From NCBI GenBank assembly GCA_023459055.1, contig JAEWVR010000016.1:62001-126000 (forward strand): DNA of 64,000 nt. Reading direction: 5' to 3'. Made by a program: the position numbers and the translations under genes. Below, piece by piece: positions 15,879 through 25,308 of the stretch. Source of the DNA: Fibrobacterota bacterium (GTDB lineage: Bacteria > Fibrobacterota > Chitinivibrionia > Chitinivibrionales > Chitinispirillaceae). Below the pieces are notes generated by a model that did no database searches, was not told the origin of the DNA, and was given only the letters and a program-made list of their open reading frames with translations. The first letter of the stretch is position 1. Each line of letters starts with the position of its first letter.

Positions 15879-16703
15879 ATGATGCCCAAAAAGCAGGAAG
15901 CAGAAAAGGAAAATAATGAACGCTGGCTTGTTACGTATTCAGACCTTATAACGCTGCTTCTGATTTTCTTTATTGTTTTGTATAGTATGAGCAAGATCAA
16001 CGAACAGAAGTTTGTCGAACTTTCTCAGTCGATGGCAGTTGTTTTTGGTAATGTTGGACGCAGTGGCGTACTTGATGGTGGACGATCGATTATACCGATG
16101 GAACATGCTACGTTCAGGCAGCGTCAAAATATCACTAATACAAAAGAACAGATTAAACGTATGATTGCCAATATGGGGCTTGAGGGGAAAATTACCGTTC
16201 GGGAAGAAGCCCGTGGGCTGGTAATCAGTGTACGTGATACAGTGTTTTTCAAGCCCGGTTCGGCTGATCTAGGTTCCAGGGCCCAGAATATCATTACTAC
16301 CGTTGCATCCCTTTTGTCAAATCTACCTAACAGCATACGAATTGAAGGGCATACCGATAATTTACCGATTAATACGTTCCGGTATTACTCAAACTGGGAG
16401 CTTTCCACCGCACGTGCGACGAATGTTTTGCACTATCTTGTTAAGGAAAAAAATATCTCTCCGGACAGATTATCTGCGGCCGGGTATGGTGAATTCAAAC
16501 CGGTTGCAGATAATTCATCGGAAGCAGGAAGAGCATCAAACCGGCGTGTTGATATTGTAGTACTTGATGAAGCGTTTGGAAAATTTGAACCGGGGGGTGA
16601 GGAGAGCAGTACTTCCAGTGATAGCAATGATGATAATGGAAATCCGCAGTATACACCTCCGGCTGTATCGGTCCCGGATACTGTTACCGATGAGGAGTTG
16701 TAG
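15879..16703 (+). CDS. motB: Flagellar motor stator protein MotB
   Basis: 274 residues. A short cytoplasmic tail is followed by one transmembrane segment with the essential ion-binding aspartate in VTYSDLITLLLIFF (about residue 23). After a plug/linker comes an OmpA-type peptidoglycan-binding domain (about 110-240; IEGHTDN, then LSTARATNVLHYL and ASNRRVDIVV). The last ~35 residues are Ser/Asp/Pro-rich and disordered-looking. An ATG three bases later (MPKK) is an equal start candidate. It is followed five bases later by a PilZ gene, suggesting that stator control by c-di-GMP is built into the operon. Confidence 0.95.
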   Translation: MMPKKQEAEKENNERWLVTYSDLITLLLIFFIVLYSMSKINEQKFVELSQSMAVVFGNVGRSGVLDGGRSIIPMEHATFRQRQNITNTKEQIKRMIANMGLEGKITVREEARGLVISVRDTVFFKPGSADLGSRAQNIITTVASLLSNLPNSIRIEGHTDNLPINTFRYYSNWELSTARATNVLHYLVKEKNISPDRLSAAGYGEFKPVADNSSEAGRASNRRVDIVVLDEAFGKFEPGGEESSTSSDSNDDNGNPQYTPPAVSVPDTVTDEEL

Positions 16704-16708
16704 CAAAG

Positions 16709-17740
16709 ATGCTTGTAATTACAACCACAGACGTTTCAGTACTTCAGTTTACAACCTACAGTAACACAACTGTTGCGATATTCATTTCTGTATTTGTTGT
16801 CGTTATCTCCATAATTCTCGTCATTGCATTCAGGATGATTGCGAAGCAGAAACAGCTTGAGGAGCATGCAATACAACACAATTTCAGGGATAATTGCCGC
16901 CGGTTTGGATTTGATACCTTCGAAGTTGAGGCAATTGAATCTGCAATCAGAAAGATACAGGGTGATATTAACGACATTTTTGAACTTCAGAATGTATACG
17001 AACGGGTAATTCATGATGATATCGAGGCAATGATTGATTCCGGAAAAGACCTTACCATGGTTGAAAATTTATACGGATCAATCCGTAAAAAACTTCACTA
17101 TATCCTGCTCCCTGAAGGTATTCCTCTTACGTCAACTAGAAGCATCTCGTCCGGGCATACTGTTTCCATGGTTGATTTGAAATGCGAAGCGTTGCTTGTA
17201 GAGAACAGGGAAACATGTTTCATACTCAAGTATCCACCTGAACATTCTATTGTTGTAAACCAGGACTCAATTCTCAGGGTCGCGTTTTCACGGTCCGGTG
17301 ATGGATTGTATGCTGTTGACGCAAAGGTAATGGAACATAGCGGAGGGCGTATCAAGTGCCGTCACTCGATCAATCTGAAACGGCATCAGTTGCGTCAAGA
17401 TGTCCGGTTGAAATTAAACGGCAGAATCAGGCTGTTTATGCGTGATTCAGAAAATAACAGGATTGTTCTTGAGGGACGTCTGATAGACATTAGCGCCGGT
17501 GGAGTTTGTTTTGAATCGCCGGGGTCAGTACCAGTCAAATCAATATTGACAATTGAAAGCTGTTCATTGCCACTGCAATTGGCCGGTATCAGGACTCAGA
17601 TAATTTCATCATCACAGCGCGAAAAAGATAATGAAATCATGTTCAAATATCACACATCCTATGTTCAGATTCCCTTTGATAAGAAAGAAAAAATCGTTTC
17701 ATATCTATTTGTTAGAATGAGGGAATTACAGAAAAAATAG
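16709..17740 (+). CDS. Membrane-anchored PilZ-domain c-di-GMP receptor linked to motAB
   Basis: 343 residues. A transmembrane helix (about 22-46, TVAIFISVFVVVISIILVIAF) anchors a cytoplasmic protein with a helical region and an N-terminal YcgR-like domain. The PilZ domain follows (about 225-340) with both ligand motifs present: RHQLR (RxxxR) and DISAGG (D/NxSxxG). By position after motAB it is probably a brake of the YcgR/DgrA kind that slows or stops flagella when c-di-GMP is high; that role is inferred. The stop is at 17740, and a purine-rich untranslated tract follows. Confidence 0.85.
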   Translation: MLVITTTDVSVLQFTTYSNTTVAIFISVFVVVISIILVIAFRMIAKQKQLEEHAIQHNFRDNCRRFGFDTFEVEAIESAIRKIQGDINDIFELQNVYERVIHDDIEAMIDSGKDLTMVENLYGSIRKKLHYILLPEGIPLTSTRSISSGHTVSMVDLKCEALLVENRETCFILKYPPEHSIVVNQDSILRVAFSRSGDGLYAVDAKVMEHSGGRIKCRHSINLKRHQLRQDVRLKLNGRIRLFMRDSENNRIVLEGRLIDISAGGVCFESPGSVPVKSILTIESCSLPLQLAGIRTQIISSSQREKDNEIMFKYHTSYVQIPFDKKEKIVSYLFVRMRELQKK

Positions 17741-17935
17741 ATAGGGGCAGGGAAAGACTGAGGCTGAGATTAAGATTAAGAAAGAAGGAAAAACAAAATC
17801 GTACTCCTCGACCACAATCTTCCTGCATATCGTTTTTTTCACCCTTTTCCACTGACTTCTTCTTGTTTACAATTATTGCCTGACATATATTAATTCTTCT
17901 CAAAAAATAAAGAAACCTTTTTTGATGGGAGTCGT

Positions 17936-18949
17936 ATGTCTTGTTTTTATGCTCAGATGATGGTGCTTGCAGCCTTCGGGGTAGCATTTTGTCAGGGAAT
18001 TACAGCGTCAGTCCCCGTTGAAAATAAAGATTCTACAATTGTAAATGCCGTTCCGGCTGCCGGAGATTCCACTAAAAGTGGCATTGAAGCGAAGGTGACT
18101 GTTATTGATGCAAAAACGGACAGTCTGTCAACGGCTCTAAAAGAGGATTCATCTGAACTGACTACAGATTCGACTTCGGTACAGGATTCATCTGATATCT
18201 TCAGAGTATCGGGGGATATAGTAAAAACTGAGGATGGAATCAAAATCGTCAAGGTATCTGAGAAACCATCAACAACTGAGAGCAAAATTACGGGTGGTCG
18301 CAATGGTATTGGTGTCAACATGATGGCTAAATTTATTATGTCATCAGAGCTGAATAACTACCTGGATGATCTTTACAAAAAAATGATAGATGATGCTGAC
18401 GGAATAGTTATGGATGAAACGGGTTTCAGTGGAATGCCTGTAATGATTGGATTCAAAGTAAAAGGTATTGTGTATGTCATTCCAGAACTCGGATTGGAAC
18501 CGTTCGGGACCTTTAATTATGGTCGGAAAATGATGAAACTCAAAATTAGCGATAAGAATCTGGCAATCACTCTTATTGATAAGGATGTGAGAGCCAATCT
18601 TTTTGAGTATGGGGGTGGCTTAAATATATGGGCACGGGTTTCTCCTGCCAGGGTTGTATCATTTAAAGCCGGATTAGGCGGGTATGTTACCTATACCTAT
18701 TTGAATGTGGAGTCATATGACGGGACAGTTGATCATTCAGGTTTTGGTGGCGGGATGAATCTTCTTGCAGGTGTTGACATTACCCTGAAGAAGATCACAA
18801 TTAACGTCGATTTTTCAATACCTATCGGATCATCAGAATTGACGCAGGATGGGTCTTTTACAAATAGGGGAAATAATCAGATCAGGTATCCGGACGGTTA
18901 TCGCCATACTGGTATCGAGATCAGACCTGGAGTTACGTTTCATTTCTAA
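17936..18949 (+). CDS. Putative outer-membrane beta-barrel protein, unknown function
   Basis: 337 residues. A signal peptide (about 1-23, MVLAAFGVAFCQG core) leads to a low-complexity Ser/Thr/Asp/Glu-rich stretch (about 25-100). A C-terminal ~220-residue region of alternating hydrophobic strands with Gly and aromatic residues follows, ending in the aromatic terminus GVTFHF typical of barrels recognised by the Bam complex. No family is recognised. It has a terminator of its own, so it is likely a single transcript. Confidence 0.6.
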   Translation: MSCFYAQMMVLAAFGVAFCQGITASVPVENKDSTIVNAVPAAGDSTKSGIEAKVTVIDAKTDSLSTALKEDSSELTTDSTSVQDSSDIFRVSGDIVKTEDGIKIVKVSEKPSTTESKITGGRNGIGVNMMAKFIMSSELNNYLDDLYKKMIDDADGIVMDETGFSGMPVMIGFKVKGIVYVIPELGLEPFGTFNYGRKMMKLKISDKNLAITLIDKDVRANLFEYGGGLNIWARVSPARVVSFKAGLGGYVTYTYLNVESYDGTVDHSGFGGGMNLLAGVDITLKKITINVDFSIPIGSSELTQDGSFTNRGNNQIRYPDGYRHTGIEIRPGVTFHF

Positions 18950-18995
18950 CTCTGGCTATTCAGGTTTAATCTGATAATTATTAAGGCTTATTCAA

Positions 18996-19030
18996 TAAAG
19001 ACAAGACAATTTTCTTGTCTTTATGTTTTA
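18996..19030 (+). terminator. Hairpin terminator after the outer-membrane protein gene
   Basis: TAAAGACAAG (18996-19005) pairs perfectly with CTTGTCTTTA (19014-19023) and is followed by TGTTTTA. The T-run is modest. Confidence 0.65.
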
Positions 19031-19236
19031 TAAAGTATGCCCTTCCAATCAGCCAGAAGATAATGTATAATCCAGACTTCTTTTTAGTCGGGGACGCGAT
19101 GGTCGTGTTTTCGAATATAGAGTTGTCAATGTATGCCGGGAGCATGATTAGTGTACTACTTGTAAGGTACAGTGATCATTGATATCCTGCAGGTATGTTT
19201 TTTTGTTGAAATTAGGAATTTAATTCAAACTAAAAA

Positions 19237-19276
19237 TGTGAAACTATTTCACAATATTTGTGTTATCAGATAGTAT
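19237..19276 (+). promoter_or_regulatory. Palindromic operator overlapping a candidate promoter of the efflux operon
   Basis: TGTGAAA-CTA-TTTCACA (19237-19253) is a perfect 7-bp-arm palindrome. Its right arm ends in TTCACA (19248-19253), which with TAGTAT 17 bases later (19271-19276) forms a plausible sigma70 promoter. A TetR- or MarR-type repressor sitting on the -35 box is the typical design for RND pump operons, but no regulator gene is adjacent. Confidence 0.45.
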
Positions 19277-19352
19277 TCAATGGTTTGGCTGAATTGCCAT
19301 TTTTAAAAAAAGTATTTATCAGGACAATTAAGGAGATAGTGCAGGAGAGTGT

Positions 19353-20759
19353 ATGATACGTTTTTTTAGGGTAGGTCTATCCCTTCTTCTGATTTCGGGC
19401 GGAGGGTTGCTGGTGGCGGGTGATGTTTTAAAACTGGAGGATGTTATCTCTGCAGTTTGCAGTCAGAGTGACAGCGTTCAGGGTTTAAGTGAAAATATCA
19501 AAAAATCAAAGCAACAGATTCGTGAGCAATATGCAAATGCACTTCCGATAATATCAGGGGAGATTTTTGCCGGGCGGTCATATGGACAGGGCATGGGGAG
19601 CGGATCTGGCGGAGGTGGCAGTAGTGGAATTCCTGATAGTACGAACGTTACTTTCGGGATGCTTCAGGGCTTGCTCTCACAGACATTTGCGAATATGTAT
19701 AAATCAGATGATGCTCCAGTGTATAGTGCATCATTGAGTATCTCTCAACCGATTTACACATTCGGAAAAGTAGGTACTGCAGTCAAGGTCGCAAACTACT
19801 ATGACAGTGCAACCCAGCTTTCGGTAGAGCGCAGCATTCAGAATCTTCAGCTTGCAGGGCTTGATCTTTATTACGGAGTATACCTTGCTGATATGGCACT
19901 TTCGGTGCAACAGGGTTCAGTTGCACGGTTACAGGATCAGAGTGAATATTTAACACGTAACTTTTCACTTGGCTCAGGTTCAAAAGCGCAGATACTCTCT
20001 ACCAATGCGGATCTCGAAAAACTGAAATCTGACATAATGGCATCAAAGCAGTCGCTTAAAACATTAAAAAAACGTTTGGGCATGATGATGGGGAGGGAGA
20101 GGAATGATTCAATCGAACTTGATACAACAGGTGCACTTGTCCGGTCGTTTGTTGAAACGATGCCAACATTTGATGATGCATTAAAAACTGCAATTGAAAA
20201 TCGCAGTGATCTGAAATCACTTGATTATATGAGGAAAGCAAACGACGGCGGTGTGAAAATCTATAAAGCAATGTATTATCCGTCAATTGCTGCAACAGCA
20301 AAGGTTGGTACCGGCGGAAAGGAATTTGAAAACCTTTTTGATCCGGACTATAGAACCTGGCAGGTTGGTGTTGGATTACAGTGGACAATGTTTGATGGAT
20401 TCGCAAACAGTTCGAAAGCACGTCAGTATCAGTCTGATTCCCGCAAACTTGCGATTACGCGTAACATGCTGCTGAAGGCGCTTGCCATTGAGATCGATGC
20501 AGCATTGACATCTTGTGTGACAGCAGACAGTGCCGTTGTGGCATCGGAAGCTGCACTTGCGGCAATGAAAGAGGTATATCAACTTACATACGATAATTTC
20601 AAGCAGGGGAGCGGTCAATTTACAGAACTGCAACTTGCGGAGGAACGTTTGCGTCAATGCGAATTTGCAATCGTTTCTGCAAAATGTACAAAAATCCGTA
20701 ACCGTGCGGTATTGCTGGTGGCGATGGGGAAAACTATTATTCCGGTGGAGGGAAAATGA
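19353..20759 (+). CDS. TolC-family outer-membrane efflux protein
   Basis: 468 residues. Signal peptide about 1-22 (LLLISGGGLLVAG). The two structurally repeated halves of the TolC fold are visible as long amphipathic helical segments, with the family motifs SLSISQPIYTFGK (about residue 128-140) and VGLQWTMFDGFANSSK (second repeat). Residues about 75-95 form a Gly/Ser-rich insertion. The protein forms a trimeric channel through the outer membrane. RBS AGGAG precedes ATG 19353. The stop overlaps the adaptor's start (ATGA), so this is the first gene of a tripartite pump operon. Confidence 0.92.
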   Translation: MIRFFRVGLSLLLISGGGLLVAGDVLKLEDVISAVCSQSDSVQGLSENIKKSKQQIREQYANALPIISGEIFAGRSYGQGMGSGSGGGGSSGIPDSTNVTFGMLQGLLSQTFANMYKSDDAPVYSASLSISQPIYTFGKVGTAVKVANYYDSATQLSVERSIQNLQLAGLDLYYGVYLADMALSVQQGSVARLQDQSEYLTRNFSLGSGSKAQILSTNADLEKLKSDIMASKQSLKTLKKRLGMMMGRERNDSIELDTTGALVRSFVETMPTFDDALKTAIENRSDLKSLDYMRKANDGGVKIYKAMYYPSIAATAKVGTGGKEFENLFDPDYRTWQVGVGLQWTMFDGFANSSKARQYQSDSRKLAITRNMLLKALAIEIDAALTSCVTADSAVVASEAALAAMKEVYQLTYDNFKQGSGQFTELQLAEERLRQCEFAIVSAKCTKIRNRAVLLVAMGKTIIPVEGK

Positions 20760-21826
20760 AAGCATTATATAAAATTGTACCGATTATAATCTTTGCTGTA
20801 GCGTTAACTATGACAGTACCAGGCTGCAAGGGTGAGAAAACCGCTGAAAACGGGCATAACGCTGATATAAAGAAATCTGCAGACACTGCCAAAATCAAGG
20901 TTGTTGTACATGATCTTGCTGAAAGCGATTTCGAAGACTGGGGTACATACAGTGCAGATCTTCGAGGCCGTGAAGACGCTAATCTGACTGCACCGGCACA
21001 GGGTGGAAGGGTTGCTTCAATAAAACCTATTGGTACTCATGTGAAGGCTGGTGATGCACTCTGTGATATTGATGGTGAAAAGTATGAAGCTGCGCTTCAG
21101 GCTGCACAGGCACAGGTTGATGTCGCCAGGGGTGATCTTGAACGTGCAAAAGTCAATGTCGAGAAAGGTTCGCTCGGAAGTTCTGTTCTTGATGCAGCGA
21201 ACCTCGCATATCAGAATGCCAGAATGACCAGAGCTACTGCACAGCGTGCGTATGAAGACTGCAGGTGTCAGGCGCCGTTCGATGGCGTTCTTGTGAGCAG
21301 GTCGATTGAACGTTTTCAGACTGTGACACCGGGAATGCCGACGGTTAGATTATCAAGACTTGATCAGCTCGAGGCACAGATAGCAATTCCTGAAAGTGAA
21401 GCATTTGGTTTTACAGAAGGTATGAAAGCTGAATTCAAGCTGCTTCAGATTCAGAATCCTGACCGTGTATATGAGGGTAGAATTTCCAGTATTGACAGAG
21501 TTGTTGATTCCCGTTCCCGTACAGTAACAGCACGTATCATTCTGTCAAACAAAGACCACAGTCTCAAACCTGGAATGGTGGGGCGGGCCCGTATTCTCAA
21601 GAAGAAGTACCAGAAATCCATCGTTATCCCGGCGACATCAATATTGCGTTTACAAAATGGAACGTCGGTGATGGTCGTTGAGAATAACATGGCTCGTCAG
21701 AGGATCGTTGAAATTGAAGTAAGCACCGGCGACAGTGTTCTTATCAGAAAAGGGCTTGCAGCAGGTGAGAAACTGATTACAACAGGAGCATTCCAGGTTA
21801 GTGACGGAACAAAGGTCGTTTACTAG
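20756..21826 (+). CDS. RND efflux periplasmic adaptor (membrane fusion) lipoprotein
   Basis: 356 residues. The N-terminus is a lipoprotein signal with lipobox VPGC (Cys about residue 24), so it is probably anchored to the inner-membrane outer leaflet. The barrel-sandwich/lipoyl halves (ADLRGREDANLTAPAQGGRVASI and YEDCRCQAPFDGVLV) flank a short alpha-hairpin (about 110-165). Beta-barrel and membrane-proximal domains follow (LKPGMVGRARI, GDSVLIRKGLAAGEKLITTG). It bridges the RND pump and TolC. It is translationally coupled to the TolC gene. Confidence 0.92.
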   Translation: MKALYKIVPIIIFAVALTMTVPGCKGEKTAENGHNADIKKSADTAKIKVVVHDLAESDFEDWGTYSADLRGREDANLTAPAQGGRVASIKPIGTHVKAGDALCDIDGEKYEAALQAAQAQVDVARGDLERAKVNVEKGSLGSSVLDAANLAYQNARMTRATAQRAYEDCRCQAPFDGVLVSRSIERFQTVTPGMPTVRLSRLDQLEAQIAIPESEAFGFTEGMKAEFKLLQIQNPDRVYEGRISSIDRVVDSRSRTVTARIILSNKDHSLKPGMVGRARILKKKYQKSIVIPATSILRLQNGTSVMVVENNMARQRIVEIEVSTGDSVLIRKGLAAGEKLITTGAFQVSDGTKVVY

Positions 21827-21920
21827 AATGGTAATGTCAGCTGTGCAGCACTGTTTGAAGAGTGCTACGGCATTGTTGATCGCATATTGTAAATATGAAT
21901 AAATACAGGAGAAACTATAG

Positions 21921-24900
21921 ATGACAAGGTTTGCACTTAAGAACCGGATGTCAGTCATTGTACTGGCGGTGATATTGTTTATCACCGGGCTTATGAGTTT
22001 TGTCGGGATGCGCAGGGAGGCATTCCCGGAAATCAAGATACCGTACATTTTTGTGACAACAGTGTATCCGGGGGCAAATCCACCGGAAATCGAAAATCTG
22101 ATCACGCAGAAAATCGAGGATAAACTTGATGGTATTGATGGTGTCAAGAAACTGACCAGTTCAAGTAATGAAAGTTATTCAAACATTTTTCTTGAATTTG
22201 ATCCATCTGTCAATATTGAGGATGCTTTGCGGAGAGTAAAGGACAAGGTTGATCAGGCAAAGGGGGACCTGCCCGATGATGCACAGGATCCGATTACGCA
22301 AGAACTTAACTTTTCAACAATACCTATTGTCAATATCTCGCTCTATGCCGATTATGACATTGAGCGACTTGAATCTATAGCTGAGAATCTAAAGGACAAA
22401 TTGGCAAAGATCTCAGGCGTACTTGAATCGAAGGTTCAGGGAAAACAGGAGAAGGAGATTGCTATTGATGCCGATCCGGCGCTGCTGCGCCAATACGATC
22501 TTACGCTGCATGATATTGTATCCGCAATTCAGGGTCAGCATAAAAATATTCCCGGTGGTACGATGCTGACATCAGGGTTCAGATTCTCGCTTAAAGTTAC
22601 CGGAGAACTCAGCGGTCCGGATGAATTCAAGGAACTGATTGTCCGTGCTGACAAACAAAAAATGATTCGTATTAAAGATGTCGCAAATGTCAACTTTACC
22701 TATACCAGGGACCGTCAGTCGATCTCCCGTACCAACGGGAAACCATCACTAACCCTTACAGTTGCAAAAAGAACCGGTGAGGATATCGTACGCATTGCTG
22801 AAGAAGTAAGCAGGATTCTCAGGGATGAGAGTTCCAGATGGCCAGCCGGAACTCATTACGAAATTACCTATGATATGTCAAAGAGTATCAAGCATCTGGT
22901 GAATGAGCTACAGAACCATATTCTAATGGGAATTATCCTTGTACTATTAGTGCTTAGTTTCTTTCTCGGTACCCGTAATTCGATTTTTATTTCTACAGCA
23001 ATCCCATTTTCTATGGCAATCGGATTCATTGTGCTTTCTTATATGGGTATCACCCTGAATATGGTTGTATTGTTTTCGCTGGTACTTGCCCTTGGTATGC
23101 TGGTTGATGACGGTATCGTGGTTGTCGAGAATATTTTCAGACATTTACAAATGGGAAAAAATCGCTGGCAGGCATCACTTGATGGAACACAGGAAGTGAT
23201 GATTCCGGTATTTACAGCAACACTTACAACCGTAGGAGCGTTTGCACCGGTGTTTTTCATGCCGGGTATTATGGGTGAATTTATGCGATATCTGCCACTG
23301 ACCGTTGGTATCACCCTGACTGGTTCACTTTTTGTCGCTTTTATATTCAATCCGGTGTTTGCGTCGTTGACAATGAATATCGCGGATGTTCACAAAATGG
23401 AAGGCGGCAACCAGAACTGGTTTGAACGGTTTAAAAATATATATAAGAATTTCCTTGGATTTTTTCTCAGGCACCCGCTTTTATTGACTGTGTTTTGCCT
23501 CCTGTTTATAGTATCCGGTATTTTTATGTATTCAGCATTTGGGCCCGGTGTCGTGTTCTTCCCCAATACTGAACCGGAAGTTGTGTCTGTTGAAGTGGAG
23601 GGGCCGCTTTCGCAGAATATTGATATGACCGATTCAACGTTGAAAATACCCGAGGATGTTCTTTTACGTCTTTCTGACACTATTGCATCAATAAAAAATC
23701 TTAACGCAATTGTAGGTTCCGGTAAATCGGAAAGTTTTAGTGGAGGAAGTGCGGAGAGTCATAAGGGGTATGTTGATGTCGTCTTTAAGGATTTTAATGA
23801 ACGGAAAGTATCATCCTATAAGACTATGGCATGGATGGAAAAAAATCTGAAGGACCTTGCGCCAGGATGGAAAATCCGTGTTGTAAAGCAGCAGGATGGC
23901 CCTCCGACAGGGAAACCCATTGAATATGAGATAAGTGGCGAGGATTATGCACAATTAAGTGTGATTGCAGATTCACTTAAGAAAATGTTTGAAACAATTC
24001 CGGGAATCACCAATGTGGGTCATGATTATGATCCTGCACGGCCGGAAATTCGTATTGATGTAGATCGTGAGCAGGCAAAGCAGCTTGGTTTCTCGACAAT
24101 TGATGTCGCGTCGGCGGTTCGTGGTGCTATTTACGGATCGGAAGCGGCCAAGTATCGTATTGGTCAGGATGAGTATAAAATTATGGTGCGTTTGGCGCCG
24201 GATATTCGTGAGGATATTAACGGATTGAATCAGATTGTGGTAAGTAAAGAGGGCAAAGAAGCACCGTTACCAAGTGTTGCACTGATAAGCCAGGGAGCTA
24301 ATATTGCCTCAATTCGTCACGTTGCCGCAAGGAGAACCATTCAGGTATGGGGTGAACTTGCTCCGGGGCAGAAAGATGAGCAGCAGCCCAAGAAAATCGC
24401 TGCAGAGATGGTCGCAAAGATGATGGTTCCATCAGGGTACACTGTTCAGCCGGGAAGTTCAAACAGGGAACAGGTTGAGACACAGCAGTTTATCATGAAG
24501 GCGTTTTTTATCGCAATGAGCATTGTGTTTTTAATCATGGTGTTCCAGTTCAACTCGCTTTTTCAACCATTTCTGATCCTGATCGGTATTTTTATTTCGG
24601 TCGGCGGTGTGTTCTGGGGGTTGTTTATTGTTAATAAGTTCAATGCGTTTGTAAATCTTATTACTGGCGGCGCTGCTAATTTTCAGGATGTAACGTTCTC
24701 GATAATATTCAGCGGTATCGGGATTACTGCGCTTGCGGGTGTCGTTGCCAAGAATGGTATTGTGTTAATTGACTTTATGAACAGGCTGCGCAGGGATGGA
24801 AAAGATCTGAAGACTGCGGTGATCGAGGGTGGTGCGACGCGTTTGCGTCCGGTACTCCTTACAGCGACTACTGCAATGATCGGATTATTGCCGCTTGCAA

Positions 24901-25097
24901 CTGGTATCGGTTTTGATTTTGCACATATGTCAATTGTAACAAAGTCGGAAACGACACAGATGTGGGCTCCCATGGCCTGGGCGATATTCTGGGGGCTGTT
25001 CTTTAATACCGTTCTCGTTCTTGTCGTAACGCCTACCTATTATTATGCCTGGGAAAAATTCAGGGACTGGCAGCGCAGCCGCGGAAAAAAAGGATAG
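21921..25097 (+). CDS. RND-family efflux transporter (AcrB/HAE1-like)
   Basis: 1058 residues, full length for the family. Twelve membrane spans occur in two repeats, each followed by a large periplasmic porter/docking domain. The proton-relay helix 4 carries the paired aspartates in LGMLVDDGIVVVENIF. Conserved starts (FALKNRMSVIVLAVIL), the GAFAPVFF element and the second-half GITALAGVVAKNGIVLIDF are all present. It exports drugs, lipids or other amphiphiles in exchange for protons. RBS AGGAG precedes ATG 21921, 94 bases after the adaptor stop; same operon. Substrate unknown. Confidence 0.94.
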   Translation: MTRFALKNRMSVIVLAVILFITGLMSFVGMRREAFPEIKIPYIFVTTVYPGANPPEIENLITQKIEDKLDGIDGVKKLTSSSNESYSNIFLEFDPSVNIEDALRRVKDKVDQAKGDLPDDAQDPITQELNFSTIPIVNISLYADYDIERLESIAENLKDKLAKISGVLESKVQGKQEKEIAIDADPALLRQYDLTLHDIVSAIQGQHKNIPGGTMLTSGFRFSLKVTGELSGPDEFKELIVRADKQKMIRIKDVANVNFTYTRDRQSISRTNGKPSLTLTVAKRTGEDIVRIAEEVSRILRDESSRWPAGTHYEITYDMSKSIKHLVNELQNHILMGIILVLLVLSFFLGTRNSIFISTAIPFSMAIGFIVLSYMGITLNMVVLFSLVLALGMLVDDGIVVVENIFRHLQMGKNRWQASLDGTQEVMIPVFTATLTTVGAFAPVFFMPGIMGEFMRYLPLTVGITLTGSLFVAFIFNPVFASLTMNIADVHKMEGGNQNWFERFKNIYKNFLGFFLRHPLLLTVFCLLFIVSGIFMYSAFGPGVVFFPNTEPEVVSVEVEGPLSQNIDMTDSTLKIPEDVLLRLSDTIASIKNLNAIVGSGKSESFSGGSAESHKGYVDVVFKDFNERKVSSYKTMAWMEKNLKDLAPGWKIRVVKQQDGPPTGKPIEYEISGEDYAQLSVIADSLKKMFETIPGITNVGHDYDPARPEIRIDVDREQAKQLGFSTIDVASAVRGAIYGSEAAKYRIGQDEYKIMVRLAPDIREDINGLNQIVVSKEGKEAPLPSVALISQGANIASIRHVAARRTIQVWGELAPGQKDEQQPKKIAAEMVAKMMVPSGYTVQPGSSNREQVETQQFIMKAFFIAMSIVFLIMVFQFNSLFQPFLILIGIFISVGGVFWGLFIVNKFNAFVNLITGGAANFQDVTFSIIFSGIGITALAGVVAKNGIVLIDFMNRLRRDGKDLKTAVIEGGATRLRPVLLTATTAMIGLLPLATGIGFDFAHMSIVTKSETTQMWAPMAWAIFWGLFFNTVLVLVVTPTYYYAWEKFRDWQRSRGKKG

Positions 25098-25177
25098 GGA
25101 TAGGGGAAGAAGGAAGAAGAGGGTATGAAGGGATGAAAGAAAAACATCATCCTTCACCCTCACCCTAAACAAATCAC

Positions 25178-25205
25178 TCAAGATTTTTTTTACACACTCC
25201 GATAA
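25178..25205 (+). promoter_or_regulatory. Sigma28 (FliA/SigD) promoter of flagellin gene 1
   Basis: TCAAGATT (25178-25185), 12 bases, TCCGATAA (25198-25205), against consensus TAAAGTTT-N11-GCCGATAA. The CCGATAA -10 box is complete. It predicts a start near 25212 and a leader of about 97 bases that includes both hairpins described below. Confidence 0.6.
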
Positions 25206-25229
25206 CCTTTATTGTGAGACGAAAATAAC

Positions 25230-25247
25230 TATGGCAGGGATGCCATG
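25230..25247 (+). promoter_or_regulatory. CsrA-type hairpin in the flagellin 1 leader
   Basis: ATGGC (25231-25235) pairs with GCCAT (25242-25246), presenting AGGGAT in a six-base loop, so the RNA reads CAGGGAUG as in the CsrA/RsmA consensus (RUACARGGAUGU with GGA in a loop). The same structure recurs in the flagellin 2 leader at 26677-26694. Confidence 0.55.
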
Positions 25248-25262
25248 ACGATCATAAAAAGG

Positions 25263-25288
25263 AATGATACTTAACGCAGGGTATCGTT
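25263..25288 (+). promoter_or_regulatory. Second conserved leader hairpin of flagellin 1
   Basis: An 8-bp stem (25263-25270 with 25281-25288, one G-U) encloses a loop TTAACGCAGG. The loop sequence is almost identical to that of the matching hairpin before flagellin 2, which has a diverged stem, so the loop and fold are conserved together. It sits ten bases before the GGAGGT ribosome site (25298-25303). Confidence 0.5.
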
Positions 25289-25308
25289 CAAAAACACGGA
25301 GGTGTCTT

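Larger units (their letters stand above)
18950..19352. other. Intergenic region before the efflux operon, about 400 bases
   Basis: It contains a terminator (18996-19030) and an operator-like palindrome overlapping a candidate promoter (19237-19271), listed separately. Nothing else that I can support. Confidence 0.6.

Noticed and set aside
25230..25305. c-di-GMP (GEMM) riboswitch in the flagellin leaders
   Set aside because: The CGCAGGG loop looked suggestive, but the GEMM core (GGCAAACC tetraloop/receptor and GACGCAAAGC) is absent. Hairpins with a CsrA core explain the conservation better.
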